From positions 1-46,719 of the forward strand of contig NZ_PSRR01000021.1 in the NCBI RefSeq assembly GCF_004296405.1: a DNA stretch of 46,719 bases, given 5' to 3'. Position numbers and translations under genes: made by a program. This DNA comes from Bradyrhizobium sp. Leo170. GTDB taxonomy: Bacteria; Pseudomonadota; Alphaproteobacteria; Rhizobiales; Xanthobacteraceae. Below the pieces are notes generated by a model. It was given only the letters and a program-made list of their open reading frames with translations, was not told the DNA's origin and ran no database searches. Of this stretch, positions 1 through 9,642 are shown in pieces. Each line of letters begins with the position of its first letter. The first letter of the stretch is position 1.

Positions 1-46
1 TCACTCGACTGTCCCGGATTTCGCTGCGCTCCATCCGGGCTACGTT
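1..46. repeat. partial palindromic intergenic repeat (family B)
   Basis: The segment contains TCCCGGAT...ATCCGGGCTACG. The same wording (ATCCGGGCTACG) recurs in the 8835-8900 element and, degraded, at 11775-11806. It lies just downstream of the stop codon of the minus-strand permease gene. It is probably cut by the window edge, so its full extent is unknown. Confidence 0.5.
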
Positions 47-1417
47 CTAAACCTTCACCGGCCCGAGCTCGTCGAAATGCCCGCGGCGCTGCAGCCAGGC
101 GAGCAGGATCAGGCTCGGGATCGCGACCAGCACGCAGATCGCGAAGAACACCGGCCAGCCTGTCGCTTTGGCTACGAAACCAGCGCCTGACGAGAGATAG
201 GTGCGCCCCACAGCGGCGAGCGCGGTGAGCAGTGCATATTGCGTCGCCGTGTGCAGGGGATTGCGGCACAGGGCCGAGAGATAGGCGACGAAGATCACGG
301 TGCCGATCGCGCTGGTGAAGTTCTCGCAGGTGATCGCGAGCGCGAGCGCCCACTGGTTGACGCCGACCAGCGCGAGCCAGGAGAAGGAGAGGTTGGCGAG
401 CGCCTGCACGATGCCGCCGATCCACAGGCTGGTTGCCAGCGAATAGCGTCGCGCCACGAAGCCGCCGGCAAAGCCGCCGATCAGGGTCGCGGCCAATCCC
501 ACGCCTTTGACGATCGCGGCGTAGTCGACCTTGCTGAAGCCGATATCGATCACGAACGGCGCCGTCATCGTGCCAGAGAACGCATCGGTGAACTTGAACA
601 GCACCACGAAGGCAAGCGCCGCAATGGCATCGCGCCGGCTCAGGAACTCGGAGAAGGCGCCGACCGCCGCGCGGATCACGCGCGAGAACGCTGTTTCCGC
701 GGCCGTGGCCGCTTCGGCGTCCTTCGACTGCGCCGGTTCGGTTGCAACCAGCGCGGTGATCATGCCGATCACGACGAGGGCGGCCATCACCACATAACCC
801 CACATCCATGCCGACGAGCGCACCAGGCCCTCGCCCTCAAAGCCGCTGACGATGAACAGCGCGCCCGCGGTCGAGACCAGCATGCCGATGCGATAGGCGG
901 CGACATAGGACGCCATGCCGGCGGCCTGCTCGCTCTCGGGCAGGCTCTCGACGCGGAAGGCATCGACGACGATGTCCTGTGTCGAGGAGGTGGTGGCGAC
1001 CAGCAGCGCGGCAAAGGCGGCGAACCAGGGTGAATGTGCGGGATCGGCGATCGCGAGCAGCAGGATGGTGGTGATCAGCAACAGTTGCGAGAACAATAGC
1101 CAGCCGCGGCGGCGTCCGAAATGTCGGGTGAAGAACGGCACATGCAGCGCATCGACCAGCGGCGCCCAGAGGAATTTCAATGTGTAGGGCGTGCCGACCA
1201 GCGCGAGCAGGCCGATAGTGCCGAGATCGACGCCGACCTCGCGCATCCACACCTGCAGCGTCGACCCGGACAGCGCCAGCGGCAGGCCTGACGAGAAGCC
1301 CAGCACCAGCACGATCAGGACGCGCGGCTGCAGATAGACGGCAAGGCTGTCGCGCCAGGAGGTGGCGGCAGGCTCGGCTTTCTCGGTCGCGGCGGCTGTC
1401 GCTTCAGGCGCGGTCAT
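47..1417 (-). CDS. ampG: AmpG-family muropeptide permease (MFS)
   Basis: A 456-residue, very hydrophobic protein with about 12 predicted membrane segments and a charged N-terminal tail of about 25 residues. The first membrane segment carries GFSSGLPLALSGSTLQVW, the signature region of AmpG permeases, followed by GTPYTLKFLWAPLVDAL and the MFS loop HFGRRRGWLL. AmpG imports anhydro-muropeptides (GlcNAc-anhMurNAc-peptides) from the periplasm for cell-wall recycling and, in some species, for beta-lactamase induction. It starts 42 bases after rmuC on the same strand and could be co-transcribed with it. The family assignment is strong; the exact substrate is inferred from the family. No ampC or ampR gene is visible in the window. 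Confidence 0.85.
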   Translation of the reverse strand: MTAPEATAAATEKAEPAATSWRDSLAVYLQPRVLIVLVLGFSSGLPLALSGSTLQVWMREVGVDLGTIGLLALVGTPYTLKFLWAPLVDALHVPFFTRHFGRRRGWLLFSQLLLITTILLLAIADPAHSPWFAAFAALLVATTSSTQDIVVDAFRVESLPESEQAAGMASYVAAYRIGMLVSTAGALFIVSGFEGEGLVRSSAWMWGYVVMAALVVIGMITALVATEPAQSKDAEAATAAETAFSRVIRAAVGAFSEFLSRRDAIAALAFVVLFKFTDAFSGTMTAPFVIDIGFSKVDYAAIVKGVGLAATLIGGFAGGFVARRYSLATSLWIGGIVQALANLSFSWLALVGVNQWALALAITCENFTSAIGTVIFVAYLSALCRNPLHTATQYALLTALAAVGRTYLSSGAGFVAKATGWPVFFAICVLVAIPSLILLAWLQRRGHFDELGPVKV

Positions 1418-1459
1418 GCAGCCCTGTTAGCAGATTCGATGGGAAAATCTGCCCCTGTC

Positions 1460-2668
1460 CTACTCGCCCGCCTGCAGCTTGGGCGGGGCGGGGAACAATT
1501 CGGGCCGGCCGCTCGGCACGATCCGCGGCAGTTCCACCGGGGCGTCCGATTTGCTGAAATCGAGCTCCTCGATCCGGCCGGCGCGCTTCTCGATCTTGTC
1601 GGCGGAAACCAGGATCTGGCGCACGTCCTCGTTCACCTGCGAGAAATGGTTCTGCAGCTTGAGCACGCGGTCGCGCAGCCGCGACAGATCGTCGCCGAGC
1701 TTGATCACCTCGGTGCGGATCTGGTCGGCTGCATCGCGCATCCGCGCGTCCTTCATGATCTGCTGCATCACCTGGATCGCGAGCATCAACAGCGAGGGCG
1801 ACACCAGCACCACGCGGGCGCGGTAGGCCTTCTGGATCACATCGTCGAAACCGTCATGGATCTCGGCATAGACCGATTCGGACGGCACGAACATCAGCGC
1901 GGTATCCTGGGTCTCGCCGGCGATCAGGTATTTCTCCGCGATGTCGCTGACGTGCTTCATCACGTCGTTGCGCAGGCGCTGGCTGGCAATCTTGCGTTCC
2001 TCGTCGCTGCGCGCATCGTGCAGGGCGGTCATCGCCTCCAGCGGGAATTTCGCGTCGATGCAGAGCGGGCGCTGGTCGGGCAGGAACACCACGCAGTCCG
2101 GCCGCTTGCCGCTCGAGAGGGTGAACTGGAATTCGTAGGAATCCTTCGGCAGTCCGTCCTGGACGATCGCTTCCATCCGCGCCTGGCCGAAGGCACCGCG
2201 CGACTGCTTGTTGGCGAGCACGTCGCGCAGCGTCGTCACCTGCGTCGTCAGGTCGGTGAGGTTCTTGTGCGCGTTGTCGATGATGCCGAGCCGCTCATGC
2301 AGATGGCGCAGGCTGTCCATGGTGTGGCGCGTGGTCTGTTCCATGGACTGGCCGACGCGATGGGTGACCGAATCCAGGCGCTCGTTGACGGCGCGCGCCA
2401 TCTCGGTCTGGCGGCCGGCAAGCGCCTGCGTCATCGCATCGACCCGGCCGCTCGCCTCGCTCTGGGCGCGCAGCACCTCGCTGAGCCGCTCTTCCAGCTC
2501 ATCGGCGCGGATGGTCTGCGCGACAGCTAGTTCTGCGCCGCGCCGGGAGGACCGCGCTATCACGATGGCGATCGTCAGCAGCAGGACGAGCACGAGCACA
2601 CCGAACGCAACCAGCGCGTCGGCGATGCGGACCGGCCAGTCGCCGACCATGAAGAGAATCTCGTTCAT
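1460..2668 (-). CDS. rmuC: RmuC family DNA recombination protein
   Basis: A 402-residue protein. It has one N-terminal membrane anchor (about residues 13-38, ending in IVIARSSRRG), then a long heptad-rich coiled coil (about 45-140), then the RmuC domain. In that domain I see SGKRPDCVVFLPDQRPLCID followed by AKFPLEAM, which fits a PD-(D/E)XK-like nuclease core, and later AEKYLIAGETQDTALMFVPS. RmuC proteins limit recombination at inverted repeats and are predicted nucleases. The gene is divergent from def; the shared 170-base gap carries three TTAACCAT boxes. Confidence 0.9.
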   Translation of the reverse strand: MNEILFMVGDWPVRIADALVAFGVLVLVLLLTIAIVIARSSRRGAELAVAQTIRADELEERLSEVLRAQSEASGRVDAMTQALAGRQTEMARAVNERLDSVTHRVGQSMEQTTRHTMDSLRHLHERLGIIDNAHKNLTDLTTQVTTLRDVLANKQSRGAFGQARMEAIVQDGLPKDSYEFQFTLSSGKRPDCVVFLPDQRPLCIDAKFPLEAMTALHDARSDEERKIASQRLRNDVMKHVSDIAEKYLIAGETQDTALMFVPSESVYAEIHDGFDDVIQKAYRARVVLVSPSLLMLAIQVMQQIMKDARMRDAADQIRTEVIKLGDDLSRLRDRVLKLQNHFSQVNEDVRQILVSADKIEKRAGRIEELDFSKSDAPVELPRIVPSGRPELFPAPPKLQAGE

Positions 2669-2719
2669 AGAAGCGCTATAGCCGATTCGCTGGCGGGCGC
2701 GAACGAAAGTGGAACATTT

Positions 2720-2790
2720 ATGGTTAACAAGCCGTGAAGTTTCATGGTTAAGAATGGCTGAAGAATCATGGTTAAGGCGGTCTTAACCGG
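2720..2790 (-). promoter_or_regulatory. tandem TTAACCAT (CtrA half-site-like) boxes between rmuC and def
   Basis: ATGGTTAA (TTAACCAT on the minus strand) occurs at 2720-2727, 2744-2751 and 2768-2775, exactly 24 bases apart. An inverted CTTAACC follows at 2782-2788. A GANTC site (GAATC, 2763-2767) lies between boxes two and three. TTAACCAT is the half-site form of the CtrA cell-cycle regulator motif in alphaproteobacteria. The boxes sit between the divergent starts of rmuC (2668) and def (2839), so they could control either gene. Binding is inferred from sequence only. Confidence 0.5.
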
Positions 2791-2838
2791 TTCCGGATCG
2801 CATTGACCCCGGCATATCAAGCGCTTAAATCGCCCGCC

Positions 2839-3366
2839 ATGGCCCTAAGAGAAATCATCATCCTGCCGGACAGGCAGTTGCGGCTCGTTTCCAAACGCGT
2901 CGAAAAGATCACGCCTGAGATCCGCAAGCTGGTCGACGACATGTTCGAGACCATGTACGAGGCGCCCGGCATCGGGCTGGCCGCGATCCAGGTCGCGCAG
3001 CCGCTGCGGCTGGTCACCATGGATCTCGCGAAAAAGGACGAGAACGGCGAGACCACGCCGAAGCCGCGCGTCTTCATCAATCCGGAGATCATCTCGGCGT
3101 CCGAGGAGAAGTCGGTCTACGAAGAGGGCTGTCTGTCGATCCCCGAATATTACGAGGAGGTCGAGCGGCCGGCGCGGGTGCGCGTGCGCTTCACCGACAT
3201 CGACGGCAAGGTGCATGAAGAGGATGCCGAGGGCCTCTACGCCACCTGCATCCAACACGAGATCGACCATTTGAACGGCATCCTGTTCGTGGACTATCTG
3301 TCGAAGCTGAAACGCGACCGCGTGCTGAAGAAGTTCGCCAAGGCCGCCAAGCGCGCGGTGGAGTAA
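2839..3366 (+). CDS. def: peptide deformylase
   Basis: A 175-residue protein from the ATG at 2839. An upstream in-frame TTG at 2803 would add 12 residues lacking family character, so I use the ATG that gives [11 protein letters not shown]. All three deformylase motifs are present: GIGLAAIQV (about residue 46), EGCLS with the zinc cysteine (about 97) and QHEIDH with the two zinc histidines and catalytic Glu (about 138). The enzyme removes the formyl group from the N-terminal Met of nascent proteins. It heads def-fmt-truA on the plus strand, separated from fmt by a palindromic repeat; fmt supplies the formyl group that Def removes. Confidence 0.96.
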   Translation: MALREIIILPDRQLRLVSKRVEKITPEIRKLVDDMFETMYEAPGIGLAAIQVAQPLRLVTMDLAKKDENGETTPKPRVFINPEIISASEEKSVYEEGCLSIPEYYEEVERPARVRVRFTDIDGKVHEEDAEGLYATCIQHEIDHLNGILFVDYLSKLKRDRVLKKFAKAAKRAVE

Positions 3367-3383
3367 GGTCGGCACTATTTTCG

Positions 3384-3461
3384 CCGTCATGCCCGGGCTT
3401 GACCCGGGCATCCACGTTCTCTGCAGCCGTGGATGGCCGGGACAAGCCGGGCCATGACGGG
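3384..3461. repeat. palindromic intergenic repeat (family A), def-fmt gap
   Basis: Two inverted arms: CCGTCATGCCCGGGCTTGAC... from 3384 and ...GACAAGCCGGGCCATGACGG ending at 3460. They can fold into a long imperfect cruciform or hairpin. The same arms recur at 5185-5340 and 10677-10766. Because it lies between def and fmt in a probable operon, the hairpin could modulate read-through or mRNA stability. Confidence 0.75.
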
Positions 3462-3492
3462 TACTCTACTTTCAGCCGAGGTAACCCGCCCC

Positions 3493-4428
3493 ATGCCGCT
3501 CCGCCTGATCTTCATGGGTACGCCCGATTTCGCCGTGCCGACGCTGCTCGAACTGGTCGCGCACGGCCACGAGATCGCCGCCGTCTATACCCGCGCGCCG
3601 AAGCCGGGCGGGCGGCGCGGCCTGCAACTGCAACCGACGCCGGTCGAGCAGGAGGCACGGCGAAACGGCATTCCCGTGCTAACGCCGAAGACGCTGAAGA
3701 CGCCGCAAGCGCTGGAAGAATTCCGCGCGCATCAGGCCGATGCGGCGGTCGTGGTTGCCTATGGAATGATCCTGCCGCAGGCGATCCTCGATGCGCCGAG
3801 GCTTGGTTGCTACAACCTGCACGCTTCGCTTCTGCCGCGCTGGCGCGGCGCCGCGCCGATCAACCGCGCGATCATGGCCGGCGATGCCGAAACCGGCGTG
3901 ATGGTGATGAAGATGGATGTCGGTCTCGACACCGGCGATATCGCGATGGCCGAGCGGCTTGCGATCACCGACCGGATGACGGCGGCCGATCTGCACGATG
4001 CGCTGGCGCCGCTCGGCGCCGACCTGATGGTGCGGGCGATGGCCGCGCTGGAACGCGGCGGGCTGCAACTGACCAAGCAGAGTGAGGACGGCGTCACCTA
4101 CGCCGCCAAGATCGAGAAGGCCGAGGCGCGGATCGACTGGAACAGACCTGCGCACGACGTGCTGCGGCATGTCCACGGCCTGTCGCCATTCCCAGGCGCT
4201 TGGGCCGAATTGCCACACGACGGCGAATCGGTGCGCATCAAGATTCTCCGCTGCGAGCTCGCGAGCGGCTCGGGCACGCCGGGCACCGTGCTCGATGACA
4301 ACCTCGCGATCGCCTGCGGGGAGGGCGCCATCCGTGTCCTCGAGCTGCAGCGCGAAGGCAAGGCACGGATGAAGTCGATCGACTTCCTGCGCGGCACGCC
4401 GCTGAAGGCCGGCGCGCGGTTCACATAG
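3493..4428 (+). CDS. fmt: methionyl-tRNA formyltransferase
   Basis: A 311-residue protein from the ATG at 3493, giving [16 protein letters not shown], the canonical family N-terminus. A longer in-frame start at 3433 would translate the palindromic repeat and is unlikely. The formyl-transfer core shows [18 protein letters not shown] with the catalytic Asn-His and SLLPRWRG loop, then VGLDTGDI with the conserved Asp. The C-terminal tRNA-binding domain follows, with RIDWNRPA and GLSPFPGAW. The enzyme formylates initiator Met-tRNA using 10-formyl-tetrahydrofolate. It is followed three bases later by truA, consistent with co-transcription. Confidence 0.96.
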   Translation: MPLRLIFMGTPDFAVPTLLELVAHGHEIAAVYTRAPKPGGRRGLQLQPTPVEQEARRNGIPVLTPKTLKTPQALEEFRAHQADAAVVVAYGMILPQAILDAPRLGCYNLHASLLPRWRGAAPINRAIMAGDAETGVMVMKMDVGLDTGDIAMAERLAITDRMTAADLHDALAPLGADLMVRAMAALERGGLQLTKQSEDGVTYAAKIEKAEARIDWNRPAHDVLRHVHGLSPFPGAWAELPHDGESVRIKILRCELASGSGTPGTVLDDNLAIACGEGAIRVLELQREGKARMKSIDFLRGTPLKAGARFT

Positions 4429-4431
4429 GTC

Positions 4432-5169
4432 ATGCCCCGCTACAAGCTCACCATCGAATATGACGGCACGCCGTTCTGCGGCTGGCAGATCCAGGACAAT
4501 GCGCCGAGCGTGCAGGGCGCGCTGGAGACCGCGGTGAAGGCGATGTGTGGCGAGGATGTGCGCGTCCACGGTTCCGGCCGCACCGATGCCGGCGTGCACG
4601 CGCTCGGACAGGTCGCGCATTGCGACATCGCAAAGCCGTTTCCGCCGGACCGCCTGCGCGACGGCCTGAACGCGCATCTGCGTCCAAATCCGATCGCGGT
4701 GCTCGGGGCCGAGATCGTACCGGATGATTTCCAGGCGCGCTTCTCCGCAAAGAAGCGCCATTACCTCTATCGCATCAGGAACACGCGCGCGAACCTTGCG
4801 CTCGACATCGGCCGCGTCTGGCGCGTGCCACGCCATCTCGATACGGACGCGATGCATGAAGCCGCGCAGCGCCTGATCGGTAAGCATGACTTCACGACCT
4901 TCCGCGACACCGAATGCCAGGCGAAATCGCCGGTGAAAACGCTCGACCAGCTTGATGTCACGCGCAACGGCGATGCGGTCAGTATCGTCACCTCGGCGCG
5001 CTCGTTCCTGCATAGCCAGGTGCGCTCGCTGGTCGGCTCGCTGGTCTGGGTCGGCGAAGGCCGCTGGACCGCCGACGATCTCGCCGCAGCCCTTGCCGCC
5101 CGCAACCGCGCCGCCTGCGGGCCGGTGGCACCGCCGGAGGGCCTGTATCTCGTGCGGGTGGAGTATTAG
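4432..5169 (+). CDS. truA: tRNA pseudouridine(38-40) synthase TruA
   Basis: A 245-residue protein starting [19 protein letters not shown], a typical TruA beginning. The catalytic Asp lies in [15 protein letters not shown], and [14 protein letters not shown] and [14 protein letters not shown] are the usual downstream blocks. It isomerises uridines 38-40 in the anticodon stem-loop. It is the last gene of def-fmt-truA; downstream lies a three-armed palindromic repeat. Confidence 0.96.
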   Translation: MPRYKLTIEYDGTPFCGWQIQDNAPSVQGALETAVKAMCGEDVRVHGSGRTDAGVHALGQVAHCDIAKPFPPDRLRDGLNAHLRPNPIAVLGAEIVPDDFQARFSAKKRHYLYRIRNTRANLALDIGRVWRVPRHLDTDAMHEAAQRLIGKHDFTTFRDTECQAKSPVKTLDQLDVTRNGDAVSIVTSARSFLHSQVRSLVGSLVWVGEGRWTADDLAAALAARNRAACGPVAPPEGLYLVRVEY

Positions 5170-5184
5170 ACCTCGGCCCTCTCC

Positions 5185-5340
5185 GCCGTCATGGCCGGGC
5201 TTGTCCCGGCCATCCACGCCTTCCTTGTGGGAGGGTGGGCGAAGGGCGTGGATACCCGGCACAAGGCCGGGCATGACGACGGATACTTAACCCCAAGCGG
5301 AGAAGCGTGGATGGCCGGGACTAGCCCGGCCATGATGGCG
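5185..5340. repeat. composite three-arm palindromic repeat (family A), truA-dapE convergent gap
   Basis: Three arms are visible: CCGTCATGGCCGGGCTTGTC (from 5186), a middle GTGGATACCCGGC...CCGGGCATGACG (5249-5278), and GCGTGGATGGCCGGGACTAG...GGCCATGATGGCGG (5305-5341). Elements elsewhere in the window have two arms. It lies between convergent truA and dapE, where a bidirectional hairpin could act as a shared terminator. Confidence 0.7.
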
Positions 5341-5382
5341 GAGTGAGTGGCGACGGCGGAGCAAACGCCTCAGTCCTGGAGA

Positions 5383-6549
5383 CTAGGCAAAATACCTGTC
5401 CAGCACGCCGCGATAGACTTGCGTCAGTTTTTCCAAATCGGCGATCGGCGCTCGTTCGTCGATCTGGTGCATGGTCTGGCCGACCAGGCCGAACTCGATC
5501 ACCGGGCAACAGCTCGAGATGAAGCGCGCATCCGACGTGCCGCCCGAGGTCGAGAGCTCCGGCTTGCGTCCGGTCACCGCCTCGATCGCTGCCACCGCAA
5601 GGTCGGTGAACGGGCCGGGCTTGGTTACGAACACGTTCGAGTTCGACGGCTCCCAGACGATGCGGGCGCGGATGCGGTTGCCGCAGGCCTTGGTCAGGCG
5701 TTCCTCCACCAGCTTACGCAGGCTCTCCTGGGTGTGGTTGTCGTTGTAGCGGATGTTGAATTTCGCCCGCGCCTGGCCGGCGATGACGTTGCTCGCGGCA
5801 TTGCCGACGTCGACGGAGGTGAATTCGAGGTTGGACGCCTGGAATTGCGCGCTGCCATGGTCGAGCGGCTCGTCGCTCAGTGCGACGATCAATCGCGAAA
5901 TATCGGGCACCGGATTGGAGGCGCGGTGCGGATAGGCGACATGGCCCTGCACGCCCTCGACATAAAGCGTGCCGGATTGCGAGCCGCGGCGGCCGACCTT
6001 GATGGTGTCGCCGAGCACCTCGACATTGGAGGGCTCGCCGAGCACGCAGTGATCGAACCTTTCGCCGCGCTCTGCCGCCCACTTCAACAGCTTGATCGTG
6101 CCGTTGATGGAAACGTCTTCCTCGTCGCCCGTGATCAGGAACGAGATCGACCCTCGACCGTCCTCTCGCGGCTTGCCGCCATGGTCCTTGAGATATTCAA
6201 GCACAGCAGCGACGCTGCAGGCGATGCCGCCCTTCATGTCGACGGCGCCGCGGCCGTAGAGAAAGCCGTCCTTCACCTCGCCGGAGAACGGGCCATGCGT
6301 CCAGGCGGACTCGTCGCCCGGCGGTACCACGTCAGTATGGCCGGCAAAGGTGATGTGCGGCGCCTGATCGCCGATGCGCGCATAGAGATTGTCGATGTCG
6401 GCGGTGCCGGGCTCGCTGAAGGTGACCCGGTGCACCTCGAAGCCGGCGGCTTTCAGGATGTTCTCAAGCACGCCGAGCGCGCCGGCGTCGGCCGGCGTGA
6501 CGGAAGGGCAGCGGACAAGGTCGCGCGTGATGGAAATGGCATCGGTCAT
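5383..6549 (-). CDS. dapE: succinyl-diaminopimelate desuccinylase
   Basis: A 388-residue protein of the M20 metallopeptidase family, starting at the ATG at 6549 ([19 protein letters not shown]). The longer open frame upstream runs into the neighbouring permease gene and is not coding for DapE. Metal and catalytic motifs appear in order: [12 protein letters not shown] (zinc His), [10 protein letters not shown] (bridging Asp), [13 protein letters not shown] (catalytic and zinc Glu pair), [20 protein letters not shown], and a C-terminal [14 protein letters not shown] with the last zinc His. It removes succinate from N-succinyl-LL-DAP in lysine and meso-DAP synthesis. dapD of the same pathway lies two genes upstream on the same strand. 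Confidence 0.95.
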   Translation of the reverse strand: MTDAISITRDLVRCPSVTPADAGALGVLENILKAAGFEVHRVTFSEPGTADIDNLYARIGDQAPHITFAGHTDVVPPGDESAWTHGPFSGEVKDGFLYGRGAVDMKGGIACSVAAVLEYLKDHGGKPREDGRGSISFLITGDEEDVSINGTIKLLKWAAERGERFDHCVLGEPSNVEVLGDTIKVGRRGSQSGTLYVEGVQGHVAYPHRASNPVPDISRLIVALSDEPLDHGSAQFQASNLEFTSVDVGNAASNVIAGQARAKFNIRYNDNHTQESLRKLVEERLTKACGNRIRARIVWEPSNSNVFVTKPGPFTDLAVAAIEAVTGRKPELSTSGGTSDARFISSCCPVIEFGLVGQTMHQIDERAPIADLEKLTQVYRGVLDRYFA

Positions 6550-6638
6550 GCGTACGGACTTAACACGCCACCGCGGCGGCGGGCCAGCCTTGCGCGGCAT
6601 GCTCCCGACTTCGTGTTGCGGCTCTGCGACGCAGCCGA

Positions 6639-7853
6639 TCAGCTTGCTTTTGACGTGGCGCGGCCCCGCACGCTGACTAGACCTGCCAGTGCAACCAGCG
6701 CAAAGACGGCACCCGCGAAGAACGTAACTCGCGGTCCGGCACTGTCCCATAACGCCCCCGCGATCACGCTGGCCGCAAGCATCGCGATCCCGCAGACCAG
6801 GTTGAAAAAGCCGTAAGCTGTGCCCCGCAGCTCGGCGGGCGAGGTATCCGCGACAAGCGCTGCCAACAGCCCTTGCGTGAAGCCCATATGCAGTCCCCAC
6901 AGCGCGATGCCCAGCGCGACACCGGTCATGCTGGGCAGAAGCGCGAGCAAAAGATCGGCGACGATCAAAAGCACGATGCCGAACGCCAGCACGGTTGTGC
7001 GGTCCATGCGATCGGACACCACGCCGGCCGGATATGCCGCGCCGGCGTAGACGACATTCATCAGGACCAGCACGGCCGGTGCGAGCGTAACCGGCAGGCC
7101 AACATTCTGCGCGCGGAGGATCAGAAACGCCTCGCTGAAGCGAGCCAGCGTGAACACGCTCGCAATCGCCACCACCCACCAATAGGCCGCGCCCAGATTT
7201 CTGATTTCGCTGAGGCTGATTGGATTGCGCACCTCGCGCAACCCTTTCGCCCGCGCGGGTTCACGCACCGCAAACGCGATAAGGGCGAACGACAGCAAGC
7301 CGGGAATGACTGCAAACCAGAACACAGCCTTGAAATGGTCTGAAGTCAGCCACATCAGGCCGATGGCGATCAATGGTCCGATGAAGGCGCCAACCGTATC
7401 CAGCGATTGCCGCAGGCCAATGCTGGCGCCGCGCAGATGCGCCGGAGCAATGTCCGCCACCAGCGCGTCGCGCGGAGCGCCGCGAATGCCTTTTCCGATC
7501 CGGTCGATGAAGCGCGCGGCCATCAGCCAGCCGACCGTCGGCGCCAGCGGAAAGATCGGCTTGGTCAGCGCTGCAAGGCCATAGCCGAGCGCCGCCAGCC
7601 ATTTTCGCTTGCCGAGCCAATCGGAAATCGCGCCGGAAAATATCCTGGTGATCGAGGCCGTCGCCTCGGCGATGCCTTCGATGACGCCGACCGTCACCAT
7701 CGAGGTGCCGAGCACCGTCACCAGATAGACCGGCAGCAGCGCATGAATCATCTCCGAAGAGATGTCCATCAGCATCGAGACGAAACCGAGCGCCCAGATA
7801 CCTGCCGGAATCTCGCGAAGGGAGCGGCCTGGTCGGGTGCTCGCCTCAGCCAT
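6639..7853 (-). CDS. MFS transporter
   Basis: A 404-residue protein with about 12 hydrophobic segments and a short charged N-terminus. It starts with [20 protein letters not shown] and carries the loop-2 motif [10 protein letters not shown] and the conserved [20 protein letters not shown] region of a widespread MFS subgroup. Substrate unknown. It sits between dapD and dapE on the same strand (89 bases before dapE, 51 after dapD). It is not a known lysine-pathway component, so its position does not establish a role. Confidence 0.8.
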   Translation of the reverse strand: MAEASTRPGRSLREIPAGIWALGFVSMLMDISSEMIHALLPVYLVTVLGTSMVTVGVIEGIAEATASITRIFSGAISDWLGKRKWLAALGYGLAALTKPIFPLAPTVGWLMAARFIDRIGKGIRGAPRDALVADIAPAHLRGASIGLRQSLDTVGAFIGPLIAIGLMWLTSDHFKAVFWFAVIPGLLSFALIAFAVREPARAKGLREVRNPISLSEIRNLGAAYWWVVAIASVFTLARFSEAFLILRAQNVGLPVTLAPAVLVLMNVVYAGAAYPAGVVSDRMDRTTVLAFGIVLLIVADLLLALLPSMTGVALGIALWGLHMGFTQGLLAALVADTSPAELRGTAYGFFNLVCGIAMLAASVIAGALWDSAGPRVTFFAGAVFALVALAGLVSVRGRATSKAS

Positions 7854-7904
7854 GGAGCTGACCTTTCAAGCGATCATGCCCCATGAGCGAGCTTAGCAGC
7901 GTCC

Positions 7905-8750
<846 letters not shown>

Positions 8751-8834
8751 CGGGCGATTCCTTGAGGCGAGCGGCGGGGAGGGTATTTGGAGCTTTTTCG
8801 GGATTTGGCGCGGCGGAGTCAAGGCTGGTTCTGC

Positions 8835-8900
8835 CGTAGCCCGGATGAAGCCAACGGGTCGCGCGAATGCGCGCCCCGTTGGCTCCATCCGGGCTACGTT
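8835..8900. repeat. palindromic intergenic repeat (family B), dapD-HAD gap
   Basis: CGTAGCCCGGATGAAGCCAA at the left is mirrored by TTGGCTCCATCCGGGCTACG at the right, with CGCGCGAATGCGCGC making an inner hairpin. This is the complete form of the element seen partially at 1-46 and 11775-11806. It ends just before the stop of the upstream minus-strand HAD gene and may terminate or attenuate read-through into dapD. Confidence 0.75.
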
Positions 8901-8901
8901 T

Positions 8902-9600
8902 TCAGCCTGTGGCGCGCAGCATCTGCAAAAACCCCGTCAGATCGTCCGTGACATAGTCGACATGCGCGGCGTCGCGGCCCTCGAGCTCCCAGTCCTCGCG
9001 TACCACCTCCTGCGTCCCGTCGGGCACCACCAGCACCGTGGTCATGCCGAGCTGATGCGGCACGACCAGGTTGCGCGCGAGGTCTTCGAACATCGCGGCC
9101 TTGCCTGGATCGACGTCGTGCAGCGCCAGGAAGCGCTGATAGGTCTGCGGCGCCGGTTTCGGCTCGAGCTCGGCGGCGATGATGTCGAACACCGCCTCGA
9201 AATGGTCTCCGATACCGAGACGCGCGAGCACCGCGCCGACATGGTCGGTCGAGCCGTTGGTCAGGATCAGCTTGCGGCCGGGCAGCCTTGCGATCGCAGC
9301 GCCCATCGCCGGGTTCGGCTCCAGCGGCGAGTGATCGATCTGGTGGACATAGGCGAGGTAGTCATCGGCGCGGACGCCGTGCTCGGTCATCATGCCGCGC
9401 ATGGTGGTGCCGTAGCGCAGATAATAGTCCTTCTGGATGCGGCGGGCTTCTTCCGCCGTGACGTTGAGCCAGTTGCTCACGAATTCGCCGATCCGCGCAT
9501 CGACCTGCTGCCACAGATTGACGTGATGCGGATACAGCGTGTTGTCGAGATCGAACACCCAGGTGTCGATATGGTCGAAGGCGCGGGACATTTTCACCAC
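8902..9600 (-). CDS. pyrimidine 5'-nucleotidase, HAD superfamily
   Basis: A 232-residue soluble protein. HAD motif I is [11 protein letters not shown] with the nucleophile and acid Asp pair, motif [11 protein letters not shown], the motif III region [14 protein letters not shown], and motif [20 protein letters not shown] helical cap lies after motif I ([20 protein letters not shown]). The DNTLYP variant and cap match the SDT1-like pyrimidine 5'-nucleotidase subfamily, which dephosphorylates UMP/CMP-type nucleotides. The subfamily is recognised; the in vivo substrate is inferred. Confidence 0.8.
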   Translation of the reverse strand: MVKMSRAFDHIDTWVFDLDNTLYPHHVNLWQQVDARIGEFVSNWLNVTAEEARRIQKDYYLRYGTTMRGMMTEHGVRADDYLAYVHQIDHSPLEPNPAMGAAIARLPGRKLILTNGSTDHVGAVLARLGIGDHFEAVFDIIAAELEPKPAPQTYQRFLALHDVDPGKAAMFEDLARNLVVPHQLGMTTVLVVPDGTQEVVREDWELEGRDAAHVDYVTDDLTGFLQMLRATG

Positions 9601-9611
9601 TCTCTCACGTC

Positions 9612-9632
9612 GTCCCGGCCTTCGCCGGGAGA
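9612..9632. repeat. short GC hairpin upstream of the HAD gene
   Basis: GTCCCGGCCTTCGCCGGGAG can fold as CCCGGC-cttc-GCCGGG. It lies between the stop of the DUF1036 gene (9643) and the start of the HAD gene (9600). It resembles one arm of the family A palindromes and could act as a weak terminator for the DUF1036 gene; there is no strong T run. Confidence 0.4.
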
Positions 9633-9642
9633 CGAACTTCTA

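Noticed and set aside
239..1033. Plus-strand 264-residue open frame opposite ampG
   Set aside because: Arg/His/Asp/Glu-rich composition is typical of the antisense of a high-GC hydrophobic gene; no start signal or family.
1430..1452. Inverted repeat GCAGATT/AATCTGC between rmuC and ampG
   Set aside because: Short stem, nine-base loop and no T run after the stem on the minus strand; not a convincing terminator.
2803..2838. Upstream TTG start extending peptide deformylase by 12 residues
   Set aside because: The added residues have no family character and the ATG at 2839 gives the standard N-terminus.
3433..3492. Upstream start for fmt
   Set aside because: It would translate the right arm of the palindromic repeat; the [16 protein letters not shown] start fits the family.
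6550..7182. Long N-terminal extension of dapE
   Set aside because: It lies antiparallel-frame inside the neighbouring MFS gene and lacks M20 features.
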